Source: Saprospiraceae bacterium
GTDB lineage: Bacteria > Bacteroidota > Bacteroidia > Chitinophagales > Saprospiraceae
Reading direction: 5' to 3'
DNA: 64,000 nt
Assembly: GCA_027488935.1 (NCBI GenBank)
Contig: JAIYAP010000040.1
Span: 159,093 to 223,092, forward strand
Shown piece by piece: positions 16,645 to 25,489 of the stretch. The notes below the pieces were generated by a model. It worked only from the letters and a program-made list of their open reading frames with translations. It ran no database searches and was not told the DNA's origin. The position numbers and the translations under genes are program-made. How positions within the stretch are numbered: the stretch's first letter is position 1; each line of letters starts with the position of its first letter.

Positions 16645-18021
16645 CTACTTCAGTGGAATGGTTTGAACTATCTTTTGACCGCGCAGGCTGTTTTGATCAA
16701 TTGAAAGCAGCTCGCTAAAAGTCCGGACGGTCGTTTTTTCGGGCTTGGGCTGGTCCATCCAGTTCACGGTACTTTGCAGGCTGCCGGTAATTTTCACTTT
16801 TGCAAAATTAGGGGTCGCCTCGATCAATTCCCAGTGGCCAGCGGCGATTTGGATGGTTTCGGATTCATCAATGGTGGTGGCAATAATTTGAAAATCAAAA
16901 GTGCCATCCCCCCGCAGGGTAAATATTTGGTTAAAATCCTGTTTTAAACTGCCACTTGACGCACGACAGCCCCGGTTCAGGATGGTTTTTAAGGGAGTTT
17001 TTGCCGCGCGTGTTTCCAGATCTTTGGTTTTGCTGGAAGCAGCTCGGAGGAAAAACGGACGATCACCATCATAAAATACCAGTTCGCTCAGGGCCAAATC
17101 CGTATATTTTTTGCCGGGATAAACCTGCTTTATACTTAGTTGGAAATGGGTTCCACTAAGCGGGGCTGCCAGGGCAATGTGTTGTGCATTCCGTTCATCC
17201 TTAAGCAAATACGTTTTTGCTACTGCGCCTTCCAGACCAAATTCAAATGCTTTTAACCGCGCATTATCCTCAAAACTTTCAGGCGTGCGTTGATAGCCAT
17301 TCCAGCATTGTAGGGCGCTTATGCGTACAGGCTGATCGAAGGTGATATCCAATGTTTCGGCTACTCCGGCATTTTTAGGATTGCCTTCCACCCATGCCAG
17401 GCCCAAATTCGCATCAAACAAACGCTCCGCACCATACGCATACGCAGGGGTAAGGCTGCTGGAAACTTTAACCGTGCCGTTTTGCGCTTTAGGGGCTACC
17501 AGCTGCAGTTCCTGTCCTTTATCGCCAAAAAGTCGAAGCGATTTGAATCCGATGGGGGGCAAATTGGCGGGCTGAAACCAGGGACCTACTTCGGGTTTCA
17601 AGGGTTTTTCCAGGTTCGTATGGGTGATGCGGATGTAAAGTTCATGCACAGGCCCATCGGTTGCGCCCGTGAGGTCCAGTTTTTGGCCAATGACGTTTTG
17701 ATAAATCGTTTTGCCATCAAAGGATAAATCCATGAGCCCGCCTTCCGGATCGAACGCGCCATCCGTGCCAATTGCTTCGAGGCCGGTCAAGGTAGTGGGC
17801 ACTGCAAAACGAATTAAAATGCCTTCCCCCGGGCCAGCGCTAGGGTGTGCCTGCCATATCGTGCGCGGATTTTGGTCAAATAAATTCAATACATCCGAAC
17901 CGTTCGCGGTTGATGTGGCGTACACCGTTGTCAGCACCACGCTGCCTGGCGGCAAGGATTGTGCGCCAAGGCCGTTCAGCGCAAAAGGCAGCAGCAAGTA
18001 AATCCAGTTCAAGATTTTCAT
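16645..18021 (-). CDS. Exported protein with NADase-type glycan-binding (discoidin-like) domains
   Basis: This 458-residue protein has a signal peptide (MKILNWIYLLLPFALNGLGAQ). A first discoidin-like segment (about 25-170) contains NLFDQNPRTIWQAHP. A second (about 185-320) has LFDANLGLAWVEG, ITFDQPVRISALQCWNGYQ and a closing strand. The second matches the NADase-type glycan-binding domain pattern (TAWVEG...NGY...). The C-terminal third (about 345-458) is beta-rich and unassigned. It probably binds a carbohydrate or surface ligand outside the inner membrane. It is 8 bp from the CsgG-like gene upstream and 17 bp from the next gene. No T9SS tail is visible, so it is probably periplasmic. Confidence 0.72.
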   Translation of the reverse strand: MKILNWIYLLLPFALNGLGAQSLPPGSVVLTTVYATSTANGSDVLNLFDQNPRTIWQAHPSAGPGEGILIRFAVPTTLTGLEAIGTDGAFDPEGGLMDLSFDGKTIYQNVIGQKLDLTGATDGPVHELYIRITHTNLEKPLKPEVGPWFQPANLPPIGFKSLRLFGDKGQELQLVAPKAQNGTVKVSSSLTPAYAYGAERLFDANLGLAWVEGNPKNAGVAETLDITFDQPVRISALQCWNGYQRTPESFEDNARLKAFEFGLEGAVAKTYLLKDERNAQHIALAAPLSGTHFQLSIKQVYPGKKYTDLALSELVFYDGDRPFFLRAASSKTKDLETRAAKTPLKTILNRGCRASSGSLKQDFNQIFTLRGDGTFDFQIIATTIDESETIQIAAGHWELIEATPNFAKVKITGSLQSTVNWMDQPKPEKTTVRTFSELLSIDQNSLRGQKIVQTIPLK

Positions 18022-18029
18022 GGGGAATA

Positions 18030-18965
18030 TTATTTGGGTTTGAGCACGATTTGACCTTTTTCAACGGTAACAATTTTGAATTCCGGCTTCTTTTCCAAAA
18101 GATAATCGGCTAATTCTTCCAACGTTCCAGTGTGGGATACCTTGATGGTGCCGGTTGTTTCATTCAGTTCTTTGAGTGCATCTTTGACTTTCGGGTTTTC
18201 CTTCAGGGTTTTGGTAATGCTGCCCAGCATCGCGTAATCCACTTTTTCGATTTTAACCGTAGCTGTTTTTGTATCGTTTGCATCGCTGGCGGGTAAAGCA
18301 GGGATTGCATCCTTTTGTACCACAATCAATTCTACCGATTTGATGATGGCCTTTTCAACAGCATCTGCCATGGCTTTGGTTTTGAAACTGCCAATGGCGG
18401 GTAATCCAAAAAAGCGAAGCCCATTGAAGCCGCCCAGCGAAATGGCGTCAGCATTGATGGATTCGGAAAACAGGATTTGGCGTGTTTGCGGGCTGACGAT
18501 TTGAAGAATGAACCCCACTTTTGCCGTGTTTTTGGTAACGCCAATCCCCACCGCGGTAAAACCTTCTTTGCCTTCCTTGAATTCGGTGATTTCACCCGTA
18601 ATCAGCAATTGCGCACCCAACATTTTGCCCGAAGCCACGGTCGCATCCGGGTCGGCATCTGCCGATTGTTGGAAGGCTTTTTCTTCCTTGATATCCGCCA
18701 TCACGTTGCTTTTCGTGCTGGCCAGAACCTGGAAACATTCCGTCATGACCAAGGCATTGCTCAGCATGGTGGAGAGTTCGCCCGCAAATTTTCCGTATGC
18801 GCTGTTGGTCGTGGCTTTAAAACTGCCTACTGCGATGCGGATACGTTTATCATATTCCAGTCCTTTGCACTTTTTTTCGATTTTCTCCACCGATTGCGCG
18901 CAAACGCACAGGGAAAAGGTTAGAAACAGGCTGAGGAGACTGATTTTTTGCTTGATATTTTTCAT
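18030..18965 (-). CDS. CsgG/HfaB-like outer-membrane assembly protein
   Basis: This 311-residue protein has a signal peptide (MKNIKQKISLLSLFLTF..., cleavage near CAQ) and a CsgG-like domain (about 40-215). The domain shows RIAVGSFKATT, ELSTMLSNALVMTECFQVL, GAQLLITGEITEF and VGFILQIVSPQTRQILFSES. CsgG forms the curli secretion pore in E. coli; other members have unclear envelope roles. No typical lipobox Cys was found after the leader, unlike classical CsgG. The C-terminal part (about 235-311) looks like a short alpha/beta domain (TGTLEELADYLLEKKPEF). ATG 18965 was preferred over the longer frame start because the leader begins there. No curlin genes are nearby. Confidence 0.75.
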   Translation of the reverse strand: MKNIKQKISLLSLFLTFSLCVCAQSVEKIEKKCKGLEYDKRIRIAVGSFKATTNSAYGKFAGELSTMLSNALVMTECFQVLASTKSNVMADIKEEKAFQQSADADPDATVASGKMLGAQLLITGEITEFKEGKEGFTAVGIGVTKNTAKVGFILQIVSPQTRQILFSESINADAISLGGFNGLRFFGLPAIGSFKTKAMADAVEKAIIKSVELIVVQKDAIPALPASDANDTKTATVKIEKVDYAMLGSITKTLKENPKVKDALKELNETTGTIKVSHTGTLEELADYLLEKKPEFKIVTVEKGQIVLKPK

Positions 18966-19026
18966 TGTTTTTGGAAATTTTAAAGGTGATAATCTATGCG
19001 GTACCAAGGGCATTTTTTCGCATAAA

Positions 19027-19836
19027 CTATTGATTTTGAATCACTCTGTAGTAACTGGCAAAGGACAGTCCTTCGACATCCCTGAATTCCGATAATTCAG
19101 CAGGCGGGAAAAAGAGATCGCTGGTATTCCAATGTTCAAGCAGGGTGAGGGTATCGCCGGTGGCATTTAACTGACCCATGGAAGCCCCAAAAAGACTGTA
19201 CTGATCAGTACGTTTCAAAATGGATACTTCGCCGCCTACCCCAACTGTGATGGTTTCTTTGATCTTTCCTTTTTCCCGTAAAAACTCCCGCGGCTTCAAT
19301 TTTGCATAATTGAAGTACACCATGCGCCAAATTTTTAAGGGCCTGCCCACGTGCTGATAAAAGAAGGAATCTGCGGGTGCGGTCGTTTTGGGTACTTGAT
19401 AATTTTGCTGTTGTTCAAGCAGGCTTTCCTGACTTTTCAGCAACAATTCCTTCAATCGTTCGTATCTATCCGCCGAAAAATCTTTCGGATTTACCCAAAT
19501 CGTCCAAGGAATCGCGCTGGAATCCGGCACACTCAATACGTCCACTTTTAATTTAGCAATATCCGCCGCATGTACCGGAAACTGTTTGTTGCCTTCATGT
19601 TCTCGGCCCATCACTAAGCCTTGAAAATCAACCAGTTTGTTGTTCCAGATTAATTGTCGGGAAATAAGCGAATTGCCCCAGTTGGTGGTGTAAGCATACC
19701 GCAATACCAGTTGGTCATTGCCCTCCTTGTATTCTGCAAGGGTGGCTTCGAATGTATTGACACCAATCCGAAAAAGCAGGACGAGCCCGATCAGGCCAAG
19801 TGCGGCAAGTGCAACAATTAGAATGGCTATTTTCAT
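19027..19836 (-). CDS. Membrane-anchored uncharacterised protein
   Basis: This 269-residue protein begins with one hydrophobic anchor (MKIAILIVALAALGLIGLVLLF, residues 1-22). A periplasmic or cytoplasmic domain with no recognised family follows. It has charged, mostly beta/alpha mixed sequence and one PKDFSADRYERLKELL helix (about 115-130). I chose the ATG at 19834-19836 because it starts the anchor. It lies 14 bp after the lipoprotein gene and 61 bp before the CsgG-like gene in the nine-gene operon. Confidence 0.6.
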   Translation of the reverse strand: MKIAILIVALAALGLIGLVLLFRIGVNTFEATLAEYKEGNDQLVLRYAYTTNWGNSLISRQLIWNNKLVDFQGLVMGREHEGNKQFPVHAADIAKLKVDVLSVPDSSAIPWTIWVNPKDFSADRYERLKELLLKSQESLLEQQQNYQVPKTTAPADSFFYQHVGRPLKIWRMVYFNYAKLKPREFLREKGKIKETITVGVGGEVSILKRTDQYSLFGASMGQLNATGDTLTLLEHWNTSDLFFPPAELSEFRDVEGLSFASYYRVIQNQ

Positions 19837-19850
19837 GGTATCGAAGTTGA

Positions 19851-20675
19851 TTATTCGTTCCAAACAAATACAGCATCCAGGCGGCGACCTTGTGCATCGG
19901 TGAATGCGCGCAGGTAGGTTTCGCGGTCTACGGCATCGGGGCGAATGCTGCCCGGCATTTCATGCCATTGCTCATCCGGCGGAGGCGTTATATGCAGCCG
20001 ACCGTTTTGCAGTTTTAGGTTACCCCTAACATGATCGCCACCTTGCGAAAGACTGCCATCGGTTTGGGTGATTTGAAGCGCCCAGGCGCCGTCTGGATTT
20101 ACCACAATTTGTTCCTGGGTGATGGTCGTTTTGTCGCTATATCCAAAACCCGTGAATGCCTGGTACCGTAAAACCGTGGGCTTAAAAATCAGTGGTTCTG
20201 GCTTATTCCCGTACACAAAGCGACCCAAAACCTGGAAACGCTCGGTATCGTACAAGGTAAATTGGGCTTTCAAATCCGCATCCACCTGGTCTTTATGGGC
20301 TTGGTAACAGGCCACCAACTGATCAAAATCGCTGCGACTACAAGCGGAAGGTGCGATATAAACAATCCACGCATCCGGCGCTTCGGAAAAAGTATGCACC
20401 ACCCAATCCGGGTAAAGTTCGGGTTGAATAGGCCAGGTAGGATCCCAGGCACTGCGTTCTTTTCCGTCGAAAAACAAATGCGCGCTGTGTGCATAAGCCC
20501 CCAATCCAACCGTCGTGGTGAATTCATAAATCTCCAACTTGTGTCCCGCATGTGCAGCGGTGGTGATGCGTTTTTTCTCAACCCGGCCAATGCAACTTTG
20601 GGTAAAGAGGGCCGTCACTGCAGCCAGGGCAATGCCAATGAGGTAAGCCATTTTTCGAAATTTTAAAATGCGCAT
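19851..20675 (-). CDS. Predicted lipoprotein, uncharacterised
   Basis: This 274-residue protein has a short N-terminal signal (MAYLIGIALAAVTALF) ending in TQSC, a plausible lipobox with the acylated Cys at about residue 27. It is therefore predicted to be lipid-anchored. The mature part is beta-rich (IYEFTTTVGLGAYAHSAHLFFDGKERSAWDP) with no recognised family. The start may be 20675 or the ATG at 20651, eight codons later; either leaves the lipobox. It is 25 bp downstream of the operon's first gene and 14 bp before the next. Confidence 0.6.
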   Translation of the reverse strand: MRILKFRKMAYLIGIALAAVTALFTQSCIGRVEKKRITTAAHAGHKLEIYEFTTTVGLGAYAHSAHLFFDGKERSAWDPTWPIQPELYPDWVVHTFSEAPDAWIVYIAPSACSRSDFDQLVACYQAHKDQVDADLKAQFTLYDTERFQVLGRFVYGNKPEPLIFKPTVLRYQAFTGFGYSDKTTITQEQIVVNPDGAWALQITQTDGSLSQGGDHVRGNLKLQNGRLHITPPPDEQWHEMPGSIRPDAVDRETYLRAFTDAQGRRLDAVFVWNE

Positions 20676-20700
20676 AAAAAAGATGGGTTGGGCGCTGCGA

Positions 20701-21096
20701 TTAAAGGTTTTTTTCAAGCCAAGTGCGAAATTGAGCCGGGGTGGGCGACTTCAAAGTGGAGCCCGCCAGTTGTACTTTCAGGTAAAGTTCTTTGTCGGTC
20801 AGGCTGTACTGGGTTGCGTCGCTGTCCGTGGTATTTTCAATTTTGATGCGGGTGATGGCAGCCTGGAGCGCTTCCTTGCCCAATTGATCTTTGGCAACTT
20901 CTTTCAGACCAAGGTTCAGGTCGCGGAACAAAACGCCTGTCAAACGTGAAAAAGGGTATTCATCCGTTCCGGCAAAAGTTTCCCAGAGAATTTCGAGGTC
21001 GGGTTCAAAACCGAGGGTTTCTTTGAGTTGGGTTTTGAATTTTGGAAGTTCTTGTGCTTCGATGTTGGCGATCAAACGTTTTTCTTGCAGTGTCAT
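20701..21096 (-). CDS. Uncharacterised 131-residue soluble protein, first gene of operon
   Basis: No signal peptide or TM is visible. The sequence is mixed helix/strand (LQEKRLIANIEAQELPKFK, then TDEYPFSRLTGVLF) with acidic patches. No family was recognised. The ATG at 21094-21096 follows a long upstream gap, so it is the likely first gene of the nine-gene operon. The TPR-LuxR regulator gene ends 167 bp upstream on the same strand. It is the only clearly cytoplasmic member near the operon start, perhaps a regulator or chaperone for the exported products. Confidence 0.55.
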   Translation of the reverse strand: MTLQEKRLIANIEAQELPKFKTQLKETLGFEPDLEILWETFAGTDEYPFSRLTGVLFRDLNLGLKEVAKDQLGKEALQAAITRIKIENTTDSDATQYSLTDKELYLKVQLAGSTLKSPTPAQFRTWLEKNL

Positions 21097-21263
21097 TTTT
21101 TGAAATGTTAGTAGGTGAATGATCGTGGCGTGTTGCCACATTTGATGCTGCAAATAGAAGGGTTGAGCGCCCTTTGCACCAAAAAACGACCTACGTCATT
21201 ACCACTACAAATGAAAAAATGAATTTTTGGACCCAAAATGGCCAGGACCAATCGATTGTTTTC

Positions 21264-22925
21264 TTAAACCCGCATCGCCCAGGCGGTTAAATCTGTTTCG
21301 GCCGTTACCCCCAGTTTTTTCCGCAAGCGGTGTCGATGGGTTTCTACGCCCCGCAGCGATACATTGAGCAAGGCGGCAATTTCTTTGGAGGAAAGATTGA
21401 GGCGCAGGTAGGCGCAATAGCGCAAATCATGTGCAGTCAATTGGGCATTTTGCGAAAGCAACCGTTGAAAGAAATCCGGATGCACCGCTTCAAAGTGCCG
21501 TTTAAAATCTTCCCATTGTTCCGCGTCGTTGAGGTTGGTTTCCACCAAGCGTTGCAGGCTGCGCAATTGTTGGGTTTGGGACGGACTGTCTTTCCCGGTT
21601 TCCTGCAAGCGTTCGGCCACGGCCTGGAGGAGTTCGTTTTTTTGCACTAAATGCAGTGTTTGAGAAGTCAATTCGCGGCTTCGGAAGGCAAGTTCTTCGC
21701 TGAGTTTTTCTTCTCGGAGTCGGCGGGTTTCCTCTTCTGCGCGCAGTCGGGCAATTTCTTGTTGTTGCAACACACTTTCCATGCGGCGGCGGCGGCGAGT
21801 TTGTCGCAAAGCAAATGCCGAAGCCCCCAGCAACAGCAGCAATCCGACCGCCGAGGCCGTCCAAAGCAGGCGTTGGGAGCGTTCGAGGGCCACATTTTTT
21901 TCCAGCAGCACTACTTTTTTATCACTTTCAAACCGCGCCCGAATAGCCTCTAATTCATCTCTTTTTTGAATAATTTGTAGACTGTCGCTGAATAATTTAT
22001 GGGTTTTCGCCCATTGATAGGCCAAATCGAAACGGCCTTGTTGCGCAAATATTTGGTGCATATAATGGGCAATGTCGCCCTGCGCGACCAACAAATGCTG
22101 GGTTTGCGCCAAGGAAAATGCCCGTTTCAAGGTATCTAATGCTGCTTCGTTACGACCGAGGTGGCTAAGTACATCACCCATGCTGCCCAACACCACGGCA
22201 ATAGATTCCTGGTCATTTAATTTGCGGTATAACCGCAGCGCTTGTTCAAATTGGGTAAGGGCCGCTCCATATGCTCCACGATCCCGCAGCACAATACCGA
22301 TATTATTATAGGCCGGTGCAATACCCGCATCGTCGTTTCCTGCGATGTGGATTTTTAAGGCGGCGTTGTAATAAAACAGTGCAGAATCGGGCTGTCCGGT
22401 ATTTTTATAAACAATTCCGACATTGTTCAACATACCGGCGCGTTCAAACGGGCGGTTTTCGACCTCCAGGGCGCGTTTGAAATGCCCCAATGCTTTCGGA
22501 TAATCGGCCGTTAATTGGTACAAAATACCCACATTGACATGTGTCTTAGCGATATGTCGATGATTTTGCGATTTTTCAGCCAATTCAATCGCGGGCAGGT
22601 AGTATTCCAGCGCTTCGGAGTAATATCCTTGTCGCTGCCGACTCAAGGCCAGTCCGTTCAAGGCATTGATTTCGCCGCGCACCCACTTGATTTTTCGAGA
22701 GGCCTCCAGTGCTTTTTGGGCGCTTTCGATGGCTGCTTCCGGGTTCGATTTACCCTCGGCGATCCATAAATAAAGTAAGTTGAGGGCATACAATGTATCA
22801 TTCGGCGAAATGGAAGTCAAACCGCGTCGAAGGCTATCAGCGGTATTATTCGCTTGTGCGATGGCCCAAAACGGCATGCAAAAAAGCCCGCATAAAATTC
22901 CTGCTTTGAAAACAAGGTGGCGCAT
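21264..22925 (-). CDS. TPR-rich membrane LuxR-type transcriptional regulator
   Basis: This 553-residue protein has a signal peptide (MRHLVFKAGILCGLFCMPFWA). About seven tetratricopeptide repeats follow (about 45-310, for example ALEYYLPAIELAE and ALGHFKRALEVE). One TM is at about 345-365 (LLWTASAVGLLLLL), then a cytoplasmic coiled coil (about 370-450). A LuxR HTH closes the protein (about 485-550, LSSKEIAALLNVSLRGVETHRHRLRKKL). This architecture is common in Bacteroidota: periplasmic TPRs sense a ligand or partner and the C-terminal HTH acts on DNA. It is on the same strand as, and just upstream of, the nine-gene operon, which it may control. Confidence 0.85.
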   Translation of the reverse strand: MRHLVFKAGILCGLFCMPFWAIAQANNTADSLRRGLTSISPNDTLYALNLLYLWIAEGKSNPEAAIESAQKALEASRKIKWVRGEINALNGLALSRQRQGYYSEALEYYLPAIELAEKSQNHRHIAKTHVNVGILYQLTADYPKALGHFKRALEVENRPFERAGMLNNVGIVYKNTGQPDSALFYYNAALKIHIAGNDDAGIAPAYNNIGIVLRDRGAYGAALTQFEQALRLYRKLNDQESIAVVLGSMGDVLSHLGRNEAALDTLKRAFSLAQTQHLLVAQGDIAHYMHQIFAQQGRFDLAYQWAKTHKLFSDSLQIIQKRDELEAIRARFESDKKVVLLEKNVALERSQRLLWTASAVGLLLLLGASAFALRQTRRRRRMESVLQQQEIARLRAEEETRRLREEKLSEELAFRSRELTSQTLHLVQKNELLQAVAERLQETGKDSPSQTQQLRSLQRLVETNLNDAEQWEDFKRHFEAVHPDFFQRLLSQNAQLTAHDLRYCAYLRLNLSSKEIAALLNVSLRGVETHRHRLRKKLGVTAETDLTAWAMRV

Positions 22926-23155
22926 GATTCAGGTTTTCTTGAAACCAAATGTCCAGCTTTTTGGTAGATTAATTTATTGTTTCTTATTGCTTTATGTGGC
23001 AAATCAATTCAAAGTTCTGGGCGACTAAACCTGTTGATAAACCAAGCATCTGTTGAACACCATTTCCCATCCAAAAACCCAAACCCGCCAAACAAAAACC
23101 CACACTTTGCCTGCTCCTTTACAAGATCCATCTTTGAGGAAAATTTAAAACATCC

Positions 23156-24832
23156 ATGAAATTTCCCTTGCTTTTTCTTGCTGCCCTGCTGTGTTTAGGC
23201 CAACTAAACGCCGCCAACTGGTACGTTGCGCCTACTGGCAACGACAACAACCCCGGTACCTTATCGCAACCTTTCAAAACCATACCGGCCGCCATTTTAG
23301 CTGCCGAACCAGGTGATGTGATCGAATTGCGCAACGGCACCTACCCTTCCAATGAAATTCGCATTACCAAAAGCAACCTCACCATCCGTTCCTACCCAGG
23401 CGAATGGGCCGTGCTCGTTGCGCCCCTGGATGTGGAAGACATCGCCTCCTGCATTTGGTACAACGAGCCGGATGTGTCGGGCGGCAAACTCGAACGCCTC
23501 GAAATTATTGGCGGCTACTATTATGGGGTGAGTTTTGAAACCAACTGGGAATGGGGCGGCCCGCCTGCCGATCGCCACGGCGCACGCAACATTATCCTGC
23601 TCAATTGCCGCGTACATGACACCGGACGAGACTGCATCAAAATAAAACCAGGCTGTAGTAATATACAAATTATTGGTTGTGAATTGTATAACTCTGGAAA
23701 AGGCCCTTCTAATTTACCCGTCAACGGCGGCCCCAACGCCGAAGGCATCGATAATGTAAACGGCGACGGAATGGTGGTGCGCCAATGCTACATCCACCAC
23801 ACTTCTACCACGGGCGTGTATGCAAAAGGGGGCGTAAAAGACTGCATTATTGAACAAAACCTGGTTATGAACACCGGGGAGGCCGGTATTTTGCTCGGTT
23901 TTTACACCGATGCGGAGTTTTTTGACAATGATGGCACCAATCCAGCCTACTACGAATGCCAATACAGCCTGGCCCGCAACAACATTGTGGTCAACACCGG
24001 TGCTTCGGGCATTGGCTTTTTTGCAGCCCGCAATTGCAGCGCTTACAACAATACCGTTGTGACGGCTTCACCCGATTACCATGCGCCACTATTTATCTCC
24101 CGGGGCGATATTTATGTTGACGAAAACACCACGGCGAATCCTGCCAACTTCAATATTCAGGTGTTTAACAACATTTTTGTAGACCAAAGCGGCACGGGCG
24201 AGGAAGATTACACGGTACAAGTGCGGGAAGCGGCCCTGACCGGCACGAACCTATTTGACCACAATATTTATTATAAAACAACGGGTGCGGCCAGTTTTGA
24301 TGATGGCGTGAGTTATCCGGCGCTCACCTTGGCGCAATGGAAAACGCAGTTGGGCCTGGATGCACAAAGCAGCGAAATCAATCCAGGGCTGAATGCACAA
24401 TTTCACCTCAATGCGGGCAGTCCTGCGATCAATGCGGGTCAAAATGCCCCCGCTGCACAGGATTATGATGCGCAAACCCGCACGGGCGTACTGGATATCG
24501 GGGCCGATGAATACGGAAACGGTCCGGCTTTGGTGGTGCCGCCCCCTGCCAATGTGATTGGAACCGGTGCCGATGGTGCTGTAACGGCCGTGTATGATTT
24601 GAATACCGGCTTTCAAATTACCGTATCTCCCAACCCTTCCAGTGATTTTTTCACCGTAACCATGCCGGAAACCACCGTGGAAAAACTGCAACTGCTGGGA
24701 ACCGATGGACAATTGCTGCGCAGTGCAAACGGCAATAAAATCAGTGTTGCGCAGCTGACGCCCGGCCTGTATATCCTCTTGGTAAGGGCAAATCAAAAAG
24801 AACAGGCCATCCCTGTTGTTGTAAACCGATAA
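23156..24832 (+). CDS. Secreted right-handed beta-helix protein with T9SS sorting tail
   Basis: This 558-residue protein has a signal peptide (MKFPLLFLAALLCLGQLNA). A parallel beta-helix region follows (about 25-350), starting GNDNNPGTLSQPFKTI and rich in DNTVV/NNIVVN turns (pectate-lyase/DUF1565-like right-handed helix). It ends with a GADEYG motif. The last ~80 residues (from about 478) match a T9SS type A C-terminal sorting domain (SPNPSSDFFTV, LTPGLYILLV). Export is expected through the type IX system, with cleavage of the tail. It is likely to bind or cleave a polysaccharide, but no catalytic residues of a known lyase can be assigned. The next gene starts 12 bp later, so they are co-transcribed. 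Confidence 0.8.
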   Translation: MKFPLLFLAALLCLGQLNAANWYVAPTGNDNNPGTLSQPFKTIPAAILAAEPGDVIELRNGTYPSNEIRITKSNLTIRSYPGEWAVLVAPLDVEDIASCIWYNEPDVSGGKLERLEIIGGYYYGVSFETNWEWGGPPADRHGARNIILLNCRVHDTGRDCIKIKPGCSNIQIIGCELYNSGKGPSNLPVNGGPNAEGIDNVNGDGMVVRQCYIHHTSTTGVYAKGGVKDCIIEQNLVMNTGEAGILLGFYTDAEFFDNDGTNPAYYECQYSLARNNIVVNTGASGIGFFAARNCSAYNNTVVTASPDYHAPLFISRGDIYVDENTTANPANFNIQVFNNIFVDQSGTGEEDYTVQVREAALTGTNLFDHNIYYKTTGAASFDDGVSYPALTLAQWKTQLGLDAQSSEINPGLNAQFHLNAGSPAINAGQNAPAAQDYDAQTRTGVLDIGADEYGNGPALVVPPPANVIGTGADGAVTAVYDLNTGFQITVSPNPSSDFFTVTMPETTVEKLQLLGTDGQLLRSANGNKISVAQLTPGLYILLVRANQKEQAIPVVVNR

Positions 24833-24843
24833 TCAACGAAAAT

Positions 24844-25428
24844 ATGCCATTTTTAAATAGAACAACCCTCGTGGTGGTCGTAGTGATTGCGGCAGTCGTG
24901 TTGGGTCGGTACGGTTGTTATTACCTCGACCAACAATATGACACGTATCGGCGTCCCTGGGCGTACAGCAACGACCCGAATAAACCCCTGTTGGTAGGCA
25001 AATGGAAAGGCGCCTTCCGCGATCCCGACCAGATTGACCACAACATCCAATTGGAAATTTTCGAGCCGTTATCGGATGCGAAACGCAAAAAACGTTTTTT
25101 TGAAAAACGCATCAAACGCGACCGTTCCAGCAAAACCTTTTTTGAAGGCATGGCTTTGATTGAATCGCAAGGGCGGCGCGACAGTTTTGAAGTGTGGGGC
25201 GGGATGGAAAAATGGAATAGCAATGACCTGCATTTTCAAATGCGTCCGGTGCATGAGCCACATCCGCCCGGTTTCAACCTGAACGAATGCAAAGGCACCT
25301 GGACGGGCAATACGATCCAGCTGCACATGGTGTATTCCTGGTTTCGGCTCGATGGCAGCAGTTTTTACAGCAGTGAAGATCCGCGGCTCAATACGGATGG
25401 GAATATGGTGTTGGAACGGGTTCGGTAG
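24844..25428 (+). CDS. Uncharacterised single-TM protein
   Basis: This 194-residue protein has an N-terminal membrane anchor or uncleaved signal (TLVVVVVIAAVVLG, about 8-22) and a mixed basic domain with no recognised family (EIFEPLSDAKRKKRFFEKRIKRDR). ATG 24844 is 12 bp after the T9SS beta-helix stop. The gene probably belongs to the same transcript and may act on or near the secreted protein. The domain is likely periplasmic. Confidence 0.5.
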   Translation: MPFLNRTTLVVVVVIAAVVLGRYGCYYLDQQYDTYRRPWAYSNDPNKPLLVGKWKGAFRDPDQIDHNIQLEIFEPLSDAKRKKRFFEKRIKRDRSSKTFFEGMALIESQGRRDSFEVWGGMEKWNSNDLHFQMRPVHEPHPPGFNLNECKGTWTGNTIQLHMVYSWFRLDGSSFYSSEDPRLNTDGNMVLERVR

Positions 25429-25489
25429 GGTAACTTTGGGTCTGTTTATATGAACACCTATTTATACTTTGCGAGGTTAATTGATCAAA

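Noticed and set aside
18030..18965. Curli-type amyloid secretion system
   Set aside because: The CsgG-like domain is present, but no curlin-like repeats, CsgE/F or lipobox were seen.
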